Positions 34,448-43,349 of a DNA stretch of 64,000 nt are shown here, piece after piece. The stretch lies in NCBI GenBank assembly GCA_041521345.1, contig JBGOHB010000002.1. One strand, written 5' to 3'. A program made the translations under genes and the position numbers. This DNA comes from Virgibacillus_N oceani_A. GTDB taxonomy: Bacteria > Bacillota > Bacilli > Bacillales > Amphibacillaceae. The notes below the pieces were generated by a model. The model ran no database searches. It worked only from the letters and a program-made list of their open reading frames with translations, and was not told the origin of the DNA. Positions within the stretch are counted from its first letter, which is position 1, and every line of letters starts with the position of its first letter.

Positions 34448-35296
34448 TTATATCCCAACATATTGCGAATGCCACCCAATAGCCGCAATGGCTTCAGCAA
34501 TACCTTCATCAGCTGTATACCGCAATTCATTCTCACCGATTTCCAGCTGCCAAAAATCAGAGTTATGGTCAAAATAGCCCATTGCCTTTATAATTTGATT
34601 CGGCCGGTGTATCTCTACACGCTTTGCTTGCGGGTTAGTGTCAATGTAAAGCACTTCCTCGGCTCCGATTCTCGTATTAACCTGCATGTATTCTCCGGTT
34701 GTACGGTTTTCAATCATTGGTCTTGTTATCGGGCCTTGTATTGTGATTATTACAGGCGCGGATGTGTCGCCGTCATTTGTAATAGTTGTAACGTCTCCCT
34801 CGATTCCAAACTGGACAGGAAACGTAAAAGGAAACGTGAATTTTCCTTCATATGCTCTGAGTGAACGAGAAACCTGCTGTGGGTCTCGCCAGTATGGGTT
34901 TGGACATTTCCAGGTGATCGAAAAATCCTGCCAAACACTTTGGCCACGTTCCGGAAATACTACCCCGCCATCTAATGCCCCGTATATTTCTTTTATGTCT
35001 CCATCAAGCTCCAAGGTGATTTTTCCTAATCCTAACTTTGGGTTGCAGACGCGTGAAATAAAACGCCGGTACTTCCTAATTGTTTCCTTATCTTTAAAAG
35101 TAATGGATCCCTCTAAATCTATAAAACGTGGTTGTAATATCGTATCGATATGAGTTTCCCCGTCCTGATAAGGACTTTTCTGCCCTTGTAAATCAGCGTT
35201 TATTTCTCCTATTCCTTCTAACGACTCAATTAAAAAAGGCGATAGATAAAAGACTATCGTTTCGCCTCTGGCGTTTTCATATGTTAATCGTCTCAA
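34448..35296 (-). CDS. Distal tail protein (Dit)
   Basis: 282 residues of the siphovirus tail/Dit family (IESLEGIGEINADLQGQKSP, then FIDLEGSITFKDKETIRKYR, and the WKCPNPYWRDP motif before the galectin-like half). Dit caps the tail tube and links it to the baseplate. The start is TTG 35296 behind GGAGGTGAT. Lies directly after the tape measure gene, the normal place. Confidence 0.85.
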   Translation of the reverse strand: MRRLTYENARGETIVFYLSPFLIESLEGIGEINADLQGQKSPYQDGETHIDTILQPRFIDLEGSITFKDKETIRKYRRFISRVCNPKLGLGKITLELDGDIKEIYGALDGGVVFPERGQSVWQDFSITWKCPNPYWRDPQQVSRSLRAYEGKFTFPFTFPVQFGIEGDVTTITNDGDTSAPVIITIQGPITRPMIENRTTGEYMQVNTRIGAEEVLYIDTNPQAKRVEIHRPNQIIKAMGYFDHNSDFWQLEIGENELRYTADEGIAEAIAAIGWHSQYVGI

Positions 35297-35302
35297 TATC
35301 TA

Positions 35303-38300
35303 TCACCTCCATTCCAATGCTAAGTGCCGAGAAGCTTGTTTTAATTTCCTTGCATTTTCAGATGGGCTTGTTGGTTCTGGGCTGTTTATAGTTATATTTT
35401 GGGTGACTCCAGATGAACTGTTTTTCTCCATTCTTTCTTTTGCCAGAAGTTCTAACAGCTGATCAAGCTTGTCTTCTAACCCGGTATGTTTTATTTCATG
35501 TTCTACTTTTAGGGTTTGCTTATTGCTACCTACCGCCATAGCGATTCCGCTTATAGCCTGTTTATACCCTTGCAGTTCTTTATTTAAAGATTCAAGAGCG
35601 TCTTTACCAACAAGGGAAGCTTTTTCAGCTGTTTCTTTTCTGCCTTTATCAATTGAATTGGCAAAACCAGCAATGAAGTTTTCTCCTGTTTCTTCTGTTT
35701 CTCTTGAAGGTGAAGCCGTTCGGATCGAACTGTTTAAAGCACTTAACGCTGTCCGCCCTAAATTCCATGCTCTATTCCAAATTGAACCATTGTTGTCATT
35801 AATATTATTTCTAAAACCACTAACAAAGTTTCTTCCGGTGCCAGAAGTATCCACACTCGCAAGCCCATCACGCCCACTCCGAGCAATGCCTGCACCTGCA
35901 GCTTCAACTTGTCCATTCCATCCAGTAAGGCCGCCTCTAAACTCTCGACCAGCTTTACTTCCACCGCCGCCGTCTGTCGTGCTTCCAAGAATCCTTGTAA
36001 CCCCTGCGGTCAATCGGTTAGCAGAAGCTTCATTGTTACTTTGGGTGGACTCTAAACCGGATCGGTGAGCATCACCTTTGTTTTTACCAGCATTTTCAGA
36101 TTCTGTATTACCTTCTCCGATTCCTTGAAGGGTTCTCTTGCTAAACTCACGTCCGCTGTGATTGTTAGCCTCCCGTGTACCATCTAGCCCTTTCCTGTGG
36201 GCATCACCTTTATCTTTACCGTGCTGTTCGGATGTTTCATCACCTGTACCAATTCCTTCGTTGGAAGCATTGGAAAATTGTTCTGCTGCGTTTCTCGCTT
36301 GAGACGTTGTGCTGTCAAGACCTTTAATATAATGGTCACCAGAAGCTTTACCGAGCGATTCGGTTTCCTCTTGGCTTTCCCTGATTCGCACGTTATGGGC
36401 TTCCACAATCTCATCGGCTGACCTTTGAGCGCCCGGGATTGTTTCATCTAATCCCATGATGTAATGGTCACCTTTAGCCTTGCCGGCTTCCATTGCTTCT
36501 TCTGCGCCTTCTGATAAAGCTTCTGTGGAGTCACGGTTCAACTCATCCATAAGGATTAAAGCTTCTTCGTAGGTATAACCGAGAGATTCTAAAAACTCAA
36601 TCTGCTGTTCATTGGCTACGCGGTTTGTGTCGCTTGCAAACTTTTCGGTGTTGGCTAAATAATCCTCTTGCCTTTTAAGCCATCTGTCGAAGTATTCTTC
36701 GTCGGTTTCATCTCTTTCTCTTGCCACTCGACGCCCCGTTGTTGAAAGCTCTTCTTCTACTTTTCCCCGTTCTAAGATTTTCCCTGATTCCAGATCGATC
36801 AATTCTCCACGTTTGTCAACGTGCCCAGCCAATTCTTGCAGAGCATCATTACGCTGTGAGGCTGCATCCTCATACATGCCTGTTGTCATCTGCTCTAAAC
36901 CTTTTAGCATTTCGGCATGAGTTTCAGCATCTATGTGCTCTTGAGCAAGCGCCTGATCCATGACACTTTTCTTATCACTGTAATGCTGCTGGATTGCCTC
37001 AAGAGATCCGTCGAAAGTTTCATTGATTCTTCCAATGAATTCTTCTACTTGATCATTCTGAATAGCGCCGCCCTGATCAATGATGCGCTCTTGTATAGCT
37101 TGCATTTCCCTTTGTGTCTGGGCGAATACTCCTGCGCCTTCATCCATGATGAGATAAGCTTCATCATATGCCTTTTGAACCTTTTCAGGGTAGTCAGCCC
37201 AATTGGCACCATATTCATCAATGATTTCATTTATGGTGTCTCTGGCACGTCTGTATTCGGCTATTTCCGAGTCAATCGTTTCAATGATATCATCTGTTAT
37301 CTGTTCAGATCTTGCAGCCCCAGCTTCACCTACAGAACCATAGATTTCATTAACAACCCGCGTCAGTTCATCTTTTTGCTGTTCTAATTCAGCTATAACC
37401 ACATCAGCCATATCAGCAAAAGCTTGACGTAATTCTTCTTTGGTTGCCTCTGCTTCATCACCGGACATGGTGCGAAGTTCTACCATTTTAATTTTGGCAT
37501 GTTCATATAAATCAGTGTAAGCTTTCACACCTGTTTGAGTTCCTTCTGAAAGATTCTCACCATAGTTCAGTGCTTCTCTTTTAGCCTCTCTTTGGGATTC
37601 CTCTACTGCTTTGGTGTGTTGTTCGATGCCATATAATGCAGTAGCTAACCCACCTAATAAGGCTGTACCGCCGACAATCGCAACGCCGATTGGGCCAGCA
37701 AATGCCATTAATGCACCAATACCAGCAACTAAACCTGCTACGGCTGTTGTAACACCTAAAACACCAGTAGCCATTAACGCCGTCTTGGCAATCGCTTCAA
37801 CTGTTTCGCTGTCCATATCAACAAGACTTTGTGTGAATTCGGTTAGCCAATCAACCCCATCTCGCACATAGGGAATTAATTTTTGACCAAGTTCAATCTG
37901 CAATCCTTCAAATGCTGATTTTAACTCAGTTACAGATCCTTGCAAGTTATCCTGCATGGTTTCAGCCATATCACTCGCTGCACCTTCAGAATTTTGTAAG
38001 TCAGTTGTATAATCCGCTAACACACCAGAACCTTGTTTTAACAAGGCTGACCAACCAGCTGTAGATTCACTACCGAAGAGTGTTGCCAGGGCTGCTGTTT
38101 CAGCTTGAGAAGACATCCCATCTAAGCCGTCTTCTAATTCAGCCACAACGCCATCAAGGGACTTCATATTCCCGTCTGCGTCAAATACATTAATTCCAAG
38201 TTCTTCAATCAAATCAGATGCTTCACCTGTGGGCTTAGATAGTCTAATTAAACCTTGTCTTAGTTGCCTTCCGGATTTTTGCCCTTGTATCCCTGCATCA

Positions 38301-39271
38301 GACATGACCATTACACCGGATGATAAATCTTCAATATCCATCCCTAACGTACTGGCAATTGGGGCAACAGTAGCCATAGCATCTCCCATTTGCTCAACGT
38401 TCGTGTTCGCATTTGATGATGCACTAGCTAGTACGTCAGATACCCTTCCGGCTTCTTCTGCTTCATAATTAAACCCTGATATGATATTTGAAGTTATGTC
38501 CGCAGCTCGTCCTAAATCCATTTGTGCTGCTGCCGCTAAATCCAGAAGTGCGGGCGTGGCTTCTAAAATTTGATTAGTATCAAAACCAGCCATCCCTAAG
38601 AAGCCCATTGCATCTGCTGCTTCAGATGCACCAAAAACTGTGCTGCTGCCGAGCTCTAACGCTTTCCCTTCTAGCTGTTCAAATTCATCACCTGTGGCAC
38701 CAGTCAAAGCTTGGACCCGGCTCATTTCTGTATCGAAGTCAGAAGCTGTAGTTACTACACGTTTACCTAAATTCGTAAGCCCCTTGAACATAACACCCGT
38801 GGCAGCACCAACAGCAGCACCTGTTTTCGCCATTGTCTTACCAACATCACGAAACTGTTTATCAAATTCTTCATAAGTCATTCGCGTATTTTGACCTTCA
38901 GAATTCAATCGTTTAAGTTGCCCTTCATACTTTTTCATTTCAGCTTCAGTGTTGTTTAAACGGCGAGAGAGTTCTTCTTGCTTCTGTGCATGTTCTTCTT
39001 CGGTGATATTTCCTCTTTCCAGTTCTGCAGTCCAGTGCTGTTGTTCCTGTGTAATTGCCTTTACTCTGGTTTCGTACTGTCCGATAATCCCGTTAAGCTG
39101 TGTTTTCTTTGCTCCGGTATTATCTAATTTATTACCGTATTCATCTGTTTCAGCGGATGCGTTTCGAAATTCCGAGTTGATTGTTTTCATCTGATTACTA
39201 GTTTCGGACATAGCACTTTTAAACTGTGACGTGTTCGCAATCAGATTAACCCTTAAATTCCTTCCACTCAT
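35303..39271 (-). CDS. Tail tape measure protein (TP901 type)
   Basis: 1322 residues. The N-terminal coiled coil (about 15-130) is followed by the TP901 core (DFDTEMSRVQALTGATGDEF, LGSSTVFGASEAADAMGFLG, then SGVMVMSDAGIQGQKSGRQL), and hydrophobic segments near 490-550. From about 900 to 1090 there are at least four diverged repeats of about 37 residues built on GK..GD.(H)..GL..T (for example KDKGDAHRKGLDGT and KNKGDAHRSGLEST). Length sets tail length. It is the largest gene of the window and follows the chaperone pair, as usual. Confidence 0.95.
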   Translation of the reverse strand: MSGRNLRVNLIANTSQFKSAMSETSNQMKTINSEFRNASAETDEYGNKLDNTGAKKTQLNGIIGQYETRVKAITQEQQHWTAELERGNITEEEHAQKQEELSRRLNNTEAEMKKYEGQLKRLNSEGQNTRMTYEEFDKQFRDVGKTMAKTGAAVGAATGVMFKGLTNLGKRVVTTASDFDTEMSRVQALTGATGDEFEQLEGKALELGSSTVFGASEAADAMGFLGMAGFDTNQILEATPALLDLAAAAQMDLGRAADITSNIISGFNYEAEEAGRVSDVLASASSNANTNVEQMGDAMATVAPIASTLGMDIEDLSSGVMVMSDAGIQGQKSGRQLRQGLIRLSKPTGEASDLIEELGINVFDADGNMKSLDGVVAELEDGLDGMSSQAETAALATLFGSESTAGWSALLKQGSGVLADYTTDLQNSEGAASDMAETMQDNLQGSVTELKSAFEGLQIELGQKLIPYVRDGVDWLTEFTQSLVDMDSETVEAIAKTALMATGVLGVTTAVAGLVAGIGALMAFAGPIGVAIVGGTALLGGLATALYGIEQHTKAVEESQREAKREALNYGENLSEGTQTGVKAYTDLYEHAKIKMVELRTMSGDEAEATKEELRQAFADMADVVIAELEQQKDELTRVVNEIYGSVGEAGAARSEQITDDIIETIDSEIAEYRRARDTINEIIDEYGANWADYPEKVQKAYDEAYLIMDEGAGVFAQTQREMQAIQERIIDQGGAIQNDQVEEFIGRINETFDGSLEAIQQHYSDKKSVMDQALAQEHIDAETHAEMLKGLEQMTTGMYEDAASQRNDALQELAGHVDKRGELIDLESGKILERGKVEEELSTTGRRVARERDETDEEYFDRWLKRQEDYLANTEKFASDTNRVANEQQIEFLESLGYTYEEALILMDELNRDSTEALSEGAEEAMEAGKAKGDHYIMGLDETIPGAQRSADEIVEAHNVRIRESQEETESLGKASGDHYIKGLDSTTSQARNAAEQFSNASNEGIGTGDETSEQHGKDKGDAHRKGLDGTREANNHSGREFSKRTLQGIGEGNTESENAGKNKGDAHRSGLESTQSNNEASANRLTAGVTRILGSTTDGGGGSKAGREFRGGLTGWNGQVEAAGAGIARSGRDGLASVDTSGTGRNFVSGFRNNINDNNGSIWNRAWNLGRTALSALNSSIRTASPSRETEETGENFIAGFANSIDKGRKETAEKASLVGKDALESLNKELQGYKQAISGIAMAVGSNKQTLKVEHEIKHTGLEDKLDQLLELLAKERMEKNSSSGVTQNITINSPEPTSPSENARKLKQASRHLALEWR

Positions 39272-39291
39272 AAATTCACCCGCCTTTCTAG

Positions 39292-39465
39292 TTAGATTCC
39301 AAGATCATCGATATATAATTTGTCATCTTCATTACTTTCTTTTTCTTGTTTACGTCTACCAAGCAATTGCAAATGGTAGACCATATCCATGTTGTCGATA
39401 TCGTTTTGCGATATACCAATATCAATTAATTGGTTGTACATGTCCATGACTGTTTCATTTATGTT
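39292..39465 (-). other. Frameshift extension of the tail assembly chaperone (GT-type)
   Basis: The zero frame reads GAA-AAA-AAA-ACA-TAA over a run of nine A. A -1 shift at A-AAA-AAA continues in frame with NINETVMDMYNQLIDIGISQ and ends ...LYIDDLGI at TAA 39292-39294, adding 57 residues (178 in all). Tail chaperone genes between the major tail protein and tape measure use exactly this G/GT scheme in lambda and many siphoviruses. Confidence 0.85.
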
Positions 39466-39827
39466 TTTTTTTCGTCTTCATTCGCTGTTAAATCCACATC
39501 TTTCAACAACATTTCTGCTGCCATTGTTACTTGACCCATGACAAAATACGTACAGGCATTAACAGTTTTCATGATGTCCCTTGAGTCAGCACCTTCTTCA
39601 AATTGCTGTAGGGTGAATTGGTTGCCAAACACATCACAAACAAATTGATAATAAGAATCCAAATCAGCGATAGTCGGGATTCCTGATGTGATTTCCTCCG
39701 ATATCATTCCGGCTTCTTTTAAAAGTGTGCCGCTTATCCGTTTCGGTGTAACAAATCGTTGCATTTTACCGTCTATTTCAAGTTCAATTGAAATTGGTTT
39801 ATGTTCTTCTTTTACTTTTTCAGCCAA
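39459..39827 (-). CDS. Tail assembly chaperone (G-type)
   Basis: 122 residues, starting at TTG 39827 with AAGGAGTGG upstream (LAEKVKEEHKPISIELEIDG onward). It binds the tape measure protein during tail assembly and is absent from virions. The gene ends in an A9 slippery run, from which a longer GT form is made by -1 frameshift. Its position between major tail and tape measure genes supports the call. Confidence 0.83.
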   Translation of the reverse strand: MAEKVKEEHKPISIELEIDGKMQRFVTPKRISGTLLKEAGMISEEITSGIPTIADLDSYYQFVCDVFGNQFTLQQFEEGADSRDIMKTVNACTYFVMGQVTMAAEMLLKDVDLTANEDEKKT

Positions 39828-39847
39828 TCAAACCACTCCTTAACTAA

Positions 39848-39877
39848 ATAAAAAGAGTGAGCAATATGCCCACTCTT
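39848..39877 (-). terminator. Hairpin after the major tail protein
   Basis: The minus strand reads AAGAGTGGGC-ATATT-GCTCACTCTT-TTTATTT. It begins at the stop codon of the frameshift-extended tail protein. Confidence 0.75.
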
Positions 39878-39953
39878 AATAATCAATATCTCCAATATTA
39901 TTTAATTCTGTTTCTTCATCGCCCTCGCCATTTTCTGGTTCTTCGGGCTCATT
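39876..39953 (-). other. +1 frameshift extension of the major tail protein
   Basis: The main frame ends ACA-CCC-TAA-T. If the Pro-tRNA slips from CCC to CCU, reading goes on as AAT-GAG-CCC and gives 25 more residues, NEPEEPENGEGDEETELNNI then GDIDY, ending at TAA 39876-39878, directly before the terminator hairpin. The long form has 223 residues. The extension is acidic, like the capsid one. Confidence 0.75.
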
Positions 39954-40548
39954 AGGGTGTGGTTTCCCCTGGAAGTTCAGAGGCAACTTCTTCACCATAA
40001 ACAACTTCTGCGAACCATTCATCAGATGTAACCGTCTCTGTGCTTAAACGTGCTCTCCATTCACCGTTATAGCTAAGTGGAGTAAAGCTAATAGACAGGT
40101 TAGCGTCCTGCGCCGTAATGGCTCCCTCATCTGTAGCATGTTCAATTCCCATAACAGATGGGGATCCTTTTAACAACCAGTAAAAACGCTTGCCGCCTCC
40201 CCGCAATCTTGCTTCAAATCCGAGTGCGATTTCTTTTTTAATGTCATCTTTATTAGAAAAAGTAACTCCATTTACTACTTTTTCCCCGAACATTTCTGCC
40301 TGCATATCCTCAGGAATGTCAATAGCTGCCATATCTACATCAAAACTCTCAAAGTTATCCAAATAAGCAAATACGCCATTGTCGGCATACTTCGGTGTTC
40401 TGTCCTCGTTCGGTGTACCTGATACACTTACTGCACCATCAATACGTTCAACAGTACTGTATTCAACTCCTGTGTTATCATCACTTTCCAATAAAGCAAT
40501 ATGGAAATTTGACAAACCGTGAATGATTTTCGCTTGTTTCTCTGCCAT
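39952..40548 (-). CDS. Major tail tube protein
   Basis: 198 residues of the phi13/TP901-type major tail family (AKIIHGLSNFHIALLESDDN start, with KKEIALGFEARLRGGGKRFYW and ISFTPLSYNGEWRARLSTET). Forms the tail tube by stacking hexamers. GGAGG is 9 bases before ATG 40548. The last codons are CCC-TAA-T, allowing a +1 frameshifted long form. Confidence 0.87.
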   Translation of the reverse strand: MAEKQAKIIHGLSNFHIALLESDDNTGVEYSTVERIDGAVSVSGTPNEDRTPKYADNGVFAYLDNFESFDVDMAAIDIPEDMQAEMFGEKVVNGVTFSNKDDIKKEIALGFEARLRGGGKRFYWLLKGSPSVMGIEHATDEGAITAQDANLSISFTPLSYNGEWRARLSTETVTSDEWFAEVVYGEEVASELPGETTP

Positions 40549-40943
40549 TATTCATTACCTCCATAAAAGTTTTTTTCGTAGCGTAAAGCCACGTGGTAAA
40601 GTTCTGTGTCTGTTTCATATAAACCTTGTTGATCGTACTTGCCGTATTCCAAAGATTTCATAATTCTATCGACAGCCTTGATCATTGCTTTTTCATGAAT
40701 GATAGTTTGGCTATTGTTAAATATGCTAACTTGAAAATTAACAGTAGCTTGTGTTTCGTCATTATCTGCATGACCGGACGGGACGTTATTTAATTCCGAA
40801 TAAACCACCCGCGGGAACGGTGAATCCTGTTTTGCCACAAGATTATGAAAGCCACCCTTTGATAGAGTGGCCAGTTCATCATCTTCTGTTAATGCTTGAA
40901 ATAACTCGGATTGCGCTTCGTAATTTCCTAAATCTGTTGTCAC
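40548..40943 (-). CDS. Tail terminator / DUF3168-like joining protein
   Basis: 131 residues, GTG start 40943 behind GAGGGTGG. The alpha-beta pattern (FPRVVYSELNNVPSGHADND, then ATVNFQVSIFNN and ETELYHVALRYEKNFYG) is like the tail-completion proteins found between the HK97-gp10 gene and the major tail gene. Role assigned mostly by position. Confidence 0.65.
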   Translation of the reverse strand: MTTDLGNYEAQSELFQALTEDDELATLSKGGFHNLVAKQDSPFPRVVYSELNNVPSGHADNDETQATVNFQVSIFNNSQTIIHEKAMIKAVDRIMKSLEYGKYDQQGLYETDTELYHVALRYEKNFYGGNE

Positions 40944-41320
40944 GATACCACCCTCTCTAACACCCTCATCATTGCACTGGTTGCCGCCCTCTCGCTTTGA
41001 GCCCCTGAACGCTCAACTGGTCTTTGTGGCGCTTGATAAGATGTTCCGTATTCAACAAACTTCCCTCTCCACCGTAAAGACATTTTAGGGCCAACATTTA
41101 TCCCCGTGCCTTCTGCTATTTTGGAAGGGCGGCCAACATTAATATTGTCTTTGATGTGTTCTCCATCGGATCCTGATCGATTCCAGTTTTGTTCTTGTTG
41201 CTTTTTAACAATTTCAGCACCATCTTTAACTGCTTCATTTTCTAATTTAGTGAGTTCATCGCTTGCCATGCGGCTAAATTGTGTTGTGAGTTCATCAAAT
41301 CCGGATACGTCTAATTTCAT
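40940..41320 (-). CDS. HK97-gp10 family head-tail protein
   Basis: 126 residues: MKLDVSGFDELTTQFSRMAS, then AVKDGAEIVKKQQEQNWNRS and VEYGTSYQAPQRPV, the standard pattern of the HK97 gp10 (morphogenesis) family acting at the neck. AGGTGAGG upstream. ATGA overlap with the next gene. Confidence 0.85.
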   Translation of the reverse strand: MKLDVSGFDELTTQFSRMASDELTKLENEAVKDGAEIVKKQQEQNWNRSGSDGEHIKDNINVGRPSKIAEGTGINVGPKMSLRWRGKFVEYGTSYQAPQRPVERSGAQSERAATSAMMRVLERVVS

Positions 41321-41324
41321 TACC

Positions 41325-41705
41325 TCACCTCACCTCATTTACGATAAATTCAAATTCCGCATTTCTTTCTTCGAGATTATTCATATACTCGATTTCAAAA
41401 ACGCGATTTTTATGAGTGAGTCTTAATTTCTCTCCCAGTTCATAATATTTATCTTCCACATCTTTACGATAACGGGTGTTTATTCTAGCCGATATTTCCG
41501 CTTGTTTTGCACCAGCCATAATAAACTCATTCCCCCGGATATTGCGGATCTGGGCGTAGGTTGTACCCAGATCACTTTTAACCCAATCATCAACCCAATG
41601 ACCGGATTCATTCTGTACTTGTTTTACTTCTTCAAACTGTACAATTTTATTAAATCTGGCAGGGTTGTTTAATTGATTCATTGTTGCCATTGATGATCTA
41701 TTCAT
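41325..41705 (-). CDS. Head closure / head-tail adaptor protein
   Basis: 126 residues of the SPP1 gp16-like head closure family (RFNKIVQFEEVKQVQNESGH, then WVDDWVKSDLGTTYAQIRNIRG and IEYMNNLEERNAEFEF). Closes the portal after packaging. It overlaps the connector gene by 8 bases. The first ATG has no clear ribosome binding site, so coupling is assumed. Confidence 0.82.
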   Translation of the reverse strand: MNRSSMATMNQLNNPARFNKIVQFEEVKQVQNESGHWVDDWVKSDLGTTYAQIRNIRGNEFIMAGAKQAEISARINTRYRKDVEDKYYELGEKLRLTHKNRVFEIEYMNNLEERNAEFEFIVNEVR

Positions 41706-41964
41706 TTTTAACCAACCCCGCTTGTAAAATCATACTTGTGAGCGTTCTGTCCAGTTCCTGTGCAATTTGAGTGTTTCTGTTTTCATACCAGTTGGTTACT
41801 AACAACAACACAATTTGCTGGTGAATATTAATCTCTTCATCAAATTGCTGCCCGGTTGCATTTTTGATATATTCTTTAGCTGTTTCAATAAGATGCAGCA
41901 GTAATTCATCTTCATAATCATAATGTTCATCTAATCGTAAAAATTGTTTTACTAATGGGAGCAT
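41698..41964 (-). CDS. Head-tail connector protein
   Basis: 88 residues of the gp6/YqbG-like connector family (VKQFLRLDEHYDYEDELLLH, then LIETAKEYIKNATGQ). Attaches to the portal ring. Its ATG shares its A (41964) with the stop codon of the +1-extended capsid frame (TAATG), not with the short capsid stop 142 bases away, which supports use of the long frame. Confidence 0.85.
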   Translation of the reverse strand: MLPLVKQFLRLDEHYDYEDELLLHLIETAKEYIKNATGQQFDEEINIHQQIVLLLVTNWYENRNTQIAQELDRTLTSMILQAGLVKNE

Positions 41965-42107
41965 TATTCATCACCCTTTAGCAATTCTGATGCATTGTCT
42001 TTCCCTTGCACCTTCTGACCATTGACTTCATACCAACCACCACCTAAATGATAGTTTGCTATGTTGCCCTCACCTTCTTCATTTTCTTCTGGTTCATCGG
42101 GCGTATT
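41964..42107 (-). other. +1 frameshift extension of the major capsid protein
   Basis: The main frame ends ACT-CCC-TAA-T. A +1 slip from CCC to CCU opens 47 residues: NTPDEPEENEEGEGNIANYH followed by LGGGWYEVNGQKVQGKDNAS and ELLKGDE, ending at TAA 41964-41966, which overlaps the next start codon. An acidic linker leads to a small ordered-looking module. The long form has 460 residues. Confidence 0.78.
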
Positions 42108-43347
42108 AGGGAGTTTCAGGTGCTTCAGTTACAAAGTTAAGCACAATGACAGACTTCTCATCCAGGATACGAACGTCTTGGCGTACAGCAACCATTAACG
42201 CTTCGCCAAAATGCATGTAGTTTGTCCAAGCTGCTTGATATTGAGAACGGTCAAACAGGACAATACCATCTTTTAAGTTACCAATGATGATTGTGTTTGC
42301 ATTGTTATCGCCAATCATTTCATCCGGAAGAACTTCAACAGTCGCTCCAAGCAAGCGTTTTGTAGTAGGTTCTTTCACATCTGGTTGCAGTAAATAGTTA
42401 CCCTCTTTATCTTTCATTTTGTCAAGAGTGGCAAATGCAGTTTTAGACACAATAGCTACGTTATGATCGTAATTCGGCAGTAATTTCAGATTGATAGCAT
42501 CTTTAATACCGTCCATGCCAACTGCTTCTACCTTTTCAAATTCAAGTGTTGACGGGTTGCCGTTAACTTGTCCAGGTGTACCGTTTTTGATGGCATTAAC
42601 GATCGCCTTATTACGAGTGGCGGCAACTGTACGAGCTAACCATGTCATTAATTCAGACAGAATATTAACTGCGGCATCCTCAATTGCTTCACGGGATACT
42701 AAAAAGTAACCTCGGTGTGTTCTAATCTCGTAACCTAAATTGTAAAATGGCTTAACAGCAAGTGCTGGATTCTCTGCCAGTTCTTCAACTTCTGGAAGTG
42801 CAGCGACTTCTGATTCACGAATTACCGGATATTTACCAGAACCATAGCTAACTGATTTCACCGTTACAAATCTGTCCAGGTTGTATTCCTTTTCTTTCAG
42901 TTTCATAATGCTGTTGATTACTTCTTCAGGAATAACAACAAACCCGGAATCAGTTTTTAAATTATCTCCGTCAATTTCTCTTGTTTCGAGATAACTTTTG
43001 AAAGCATCACGCTGTTCGTCATTTGGTTCAACTCTTTCTTCATTGCCATTATCAACTTTACGGAAGTTGGCAGGATCAAACTCACGATTTTCTCCCCCCT
43101 CCCGTTGTTCTCCTGGTTTAGTTCCATCGAGCGCATTCTGTCGAGCTTCAATTTCTACCTTTTCATCATTCAATTCACGTACTTCTTTTTCCAAATCAGA
43201 ATACTTTGCATCGCCGCGTTTTTCATCATCCGTAAGCATTTCACGAATTTCTGCCAAACGATCTGTAATTTCTTTTAATCGTTTTCCTTCTTTATCACCA
43301 TTAAAAAATTGAAGCTGCATCTTTAATCCTTTTTGTTTAACTGTCAT
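42106..43347 (-). CDS. Major capsid protein, HK97 family, with built-in scaffold
   Basis: 413 residues in the short form. Residues 20-80 are a coiled-coil delta/scaffold domain (LKEITDRLAEIREMLTDDEK onward), removed by the protease next door. The HK97 fold follows (DSGFVVIPEEVINSIMKLKE, SREAIEDAAVNILSELMTWL, then LDKMKDKEGNYLLQPDV). GGAGG is 9 bases before the ATG. The end CCC-TAA-T permits a long form. Confidence 0.94.
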   Translation of the reverse strand: MTVKQKGLKMQLQFFNGDKEGKRLKEITDRLAEIREMLTDDEKRGDAKYSDLEKEVRELNDEKVEIEARQNALDGTKPGEQREGGENREFDPANFRKVDNGNEERVEPNDEQRDAFKSYLETREIDGDNLKTDSGFVVIPEEVINSIMKLKEKEYNLDRFVTVKSVSYGSGKYPVIRESEVAALPEVEELAENPALAVKPFYNLGYEIRTHRGYFLVSREAIEDAAVNILSELMTWLARTVAATRNKAIVNAIKNGTPGQVNGNPSTLEFEKVEAVGMDGIKDAINLKLLPNYDHNVAIVSKTAFATLDKMKDKEGNYLLQPDVKEPTTKRLLGATVEVLPDEMIGDNNANTIIIGNLKDGIVLFDRSQYQAAWTNYMHFGEALMVAVRQDVRILDEKSVIVLNFVTEAPETP

Positions 43348-43349
43348 TA

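Noticed and set aside
35469..36068. 199-residue plus-strand frame inside the tape measure gene
   Set aside because: Antisense shadow of a well-supported gene; no binding site, Ser/Pro-rich composition typical of reversed coiled-coil codons.
42106..42120. Sequencing error as the cause of the capsid +1 frame
   Set aside because: The identical CCCTAAT word with an open +1 frame is present in the tail gene too, and both main frames end at natural family lengths, so two independent errors are unlikely.
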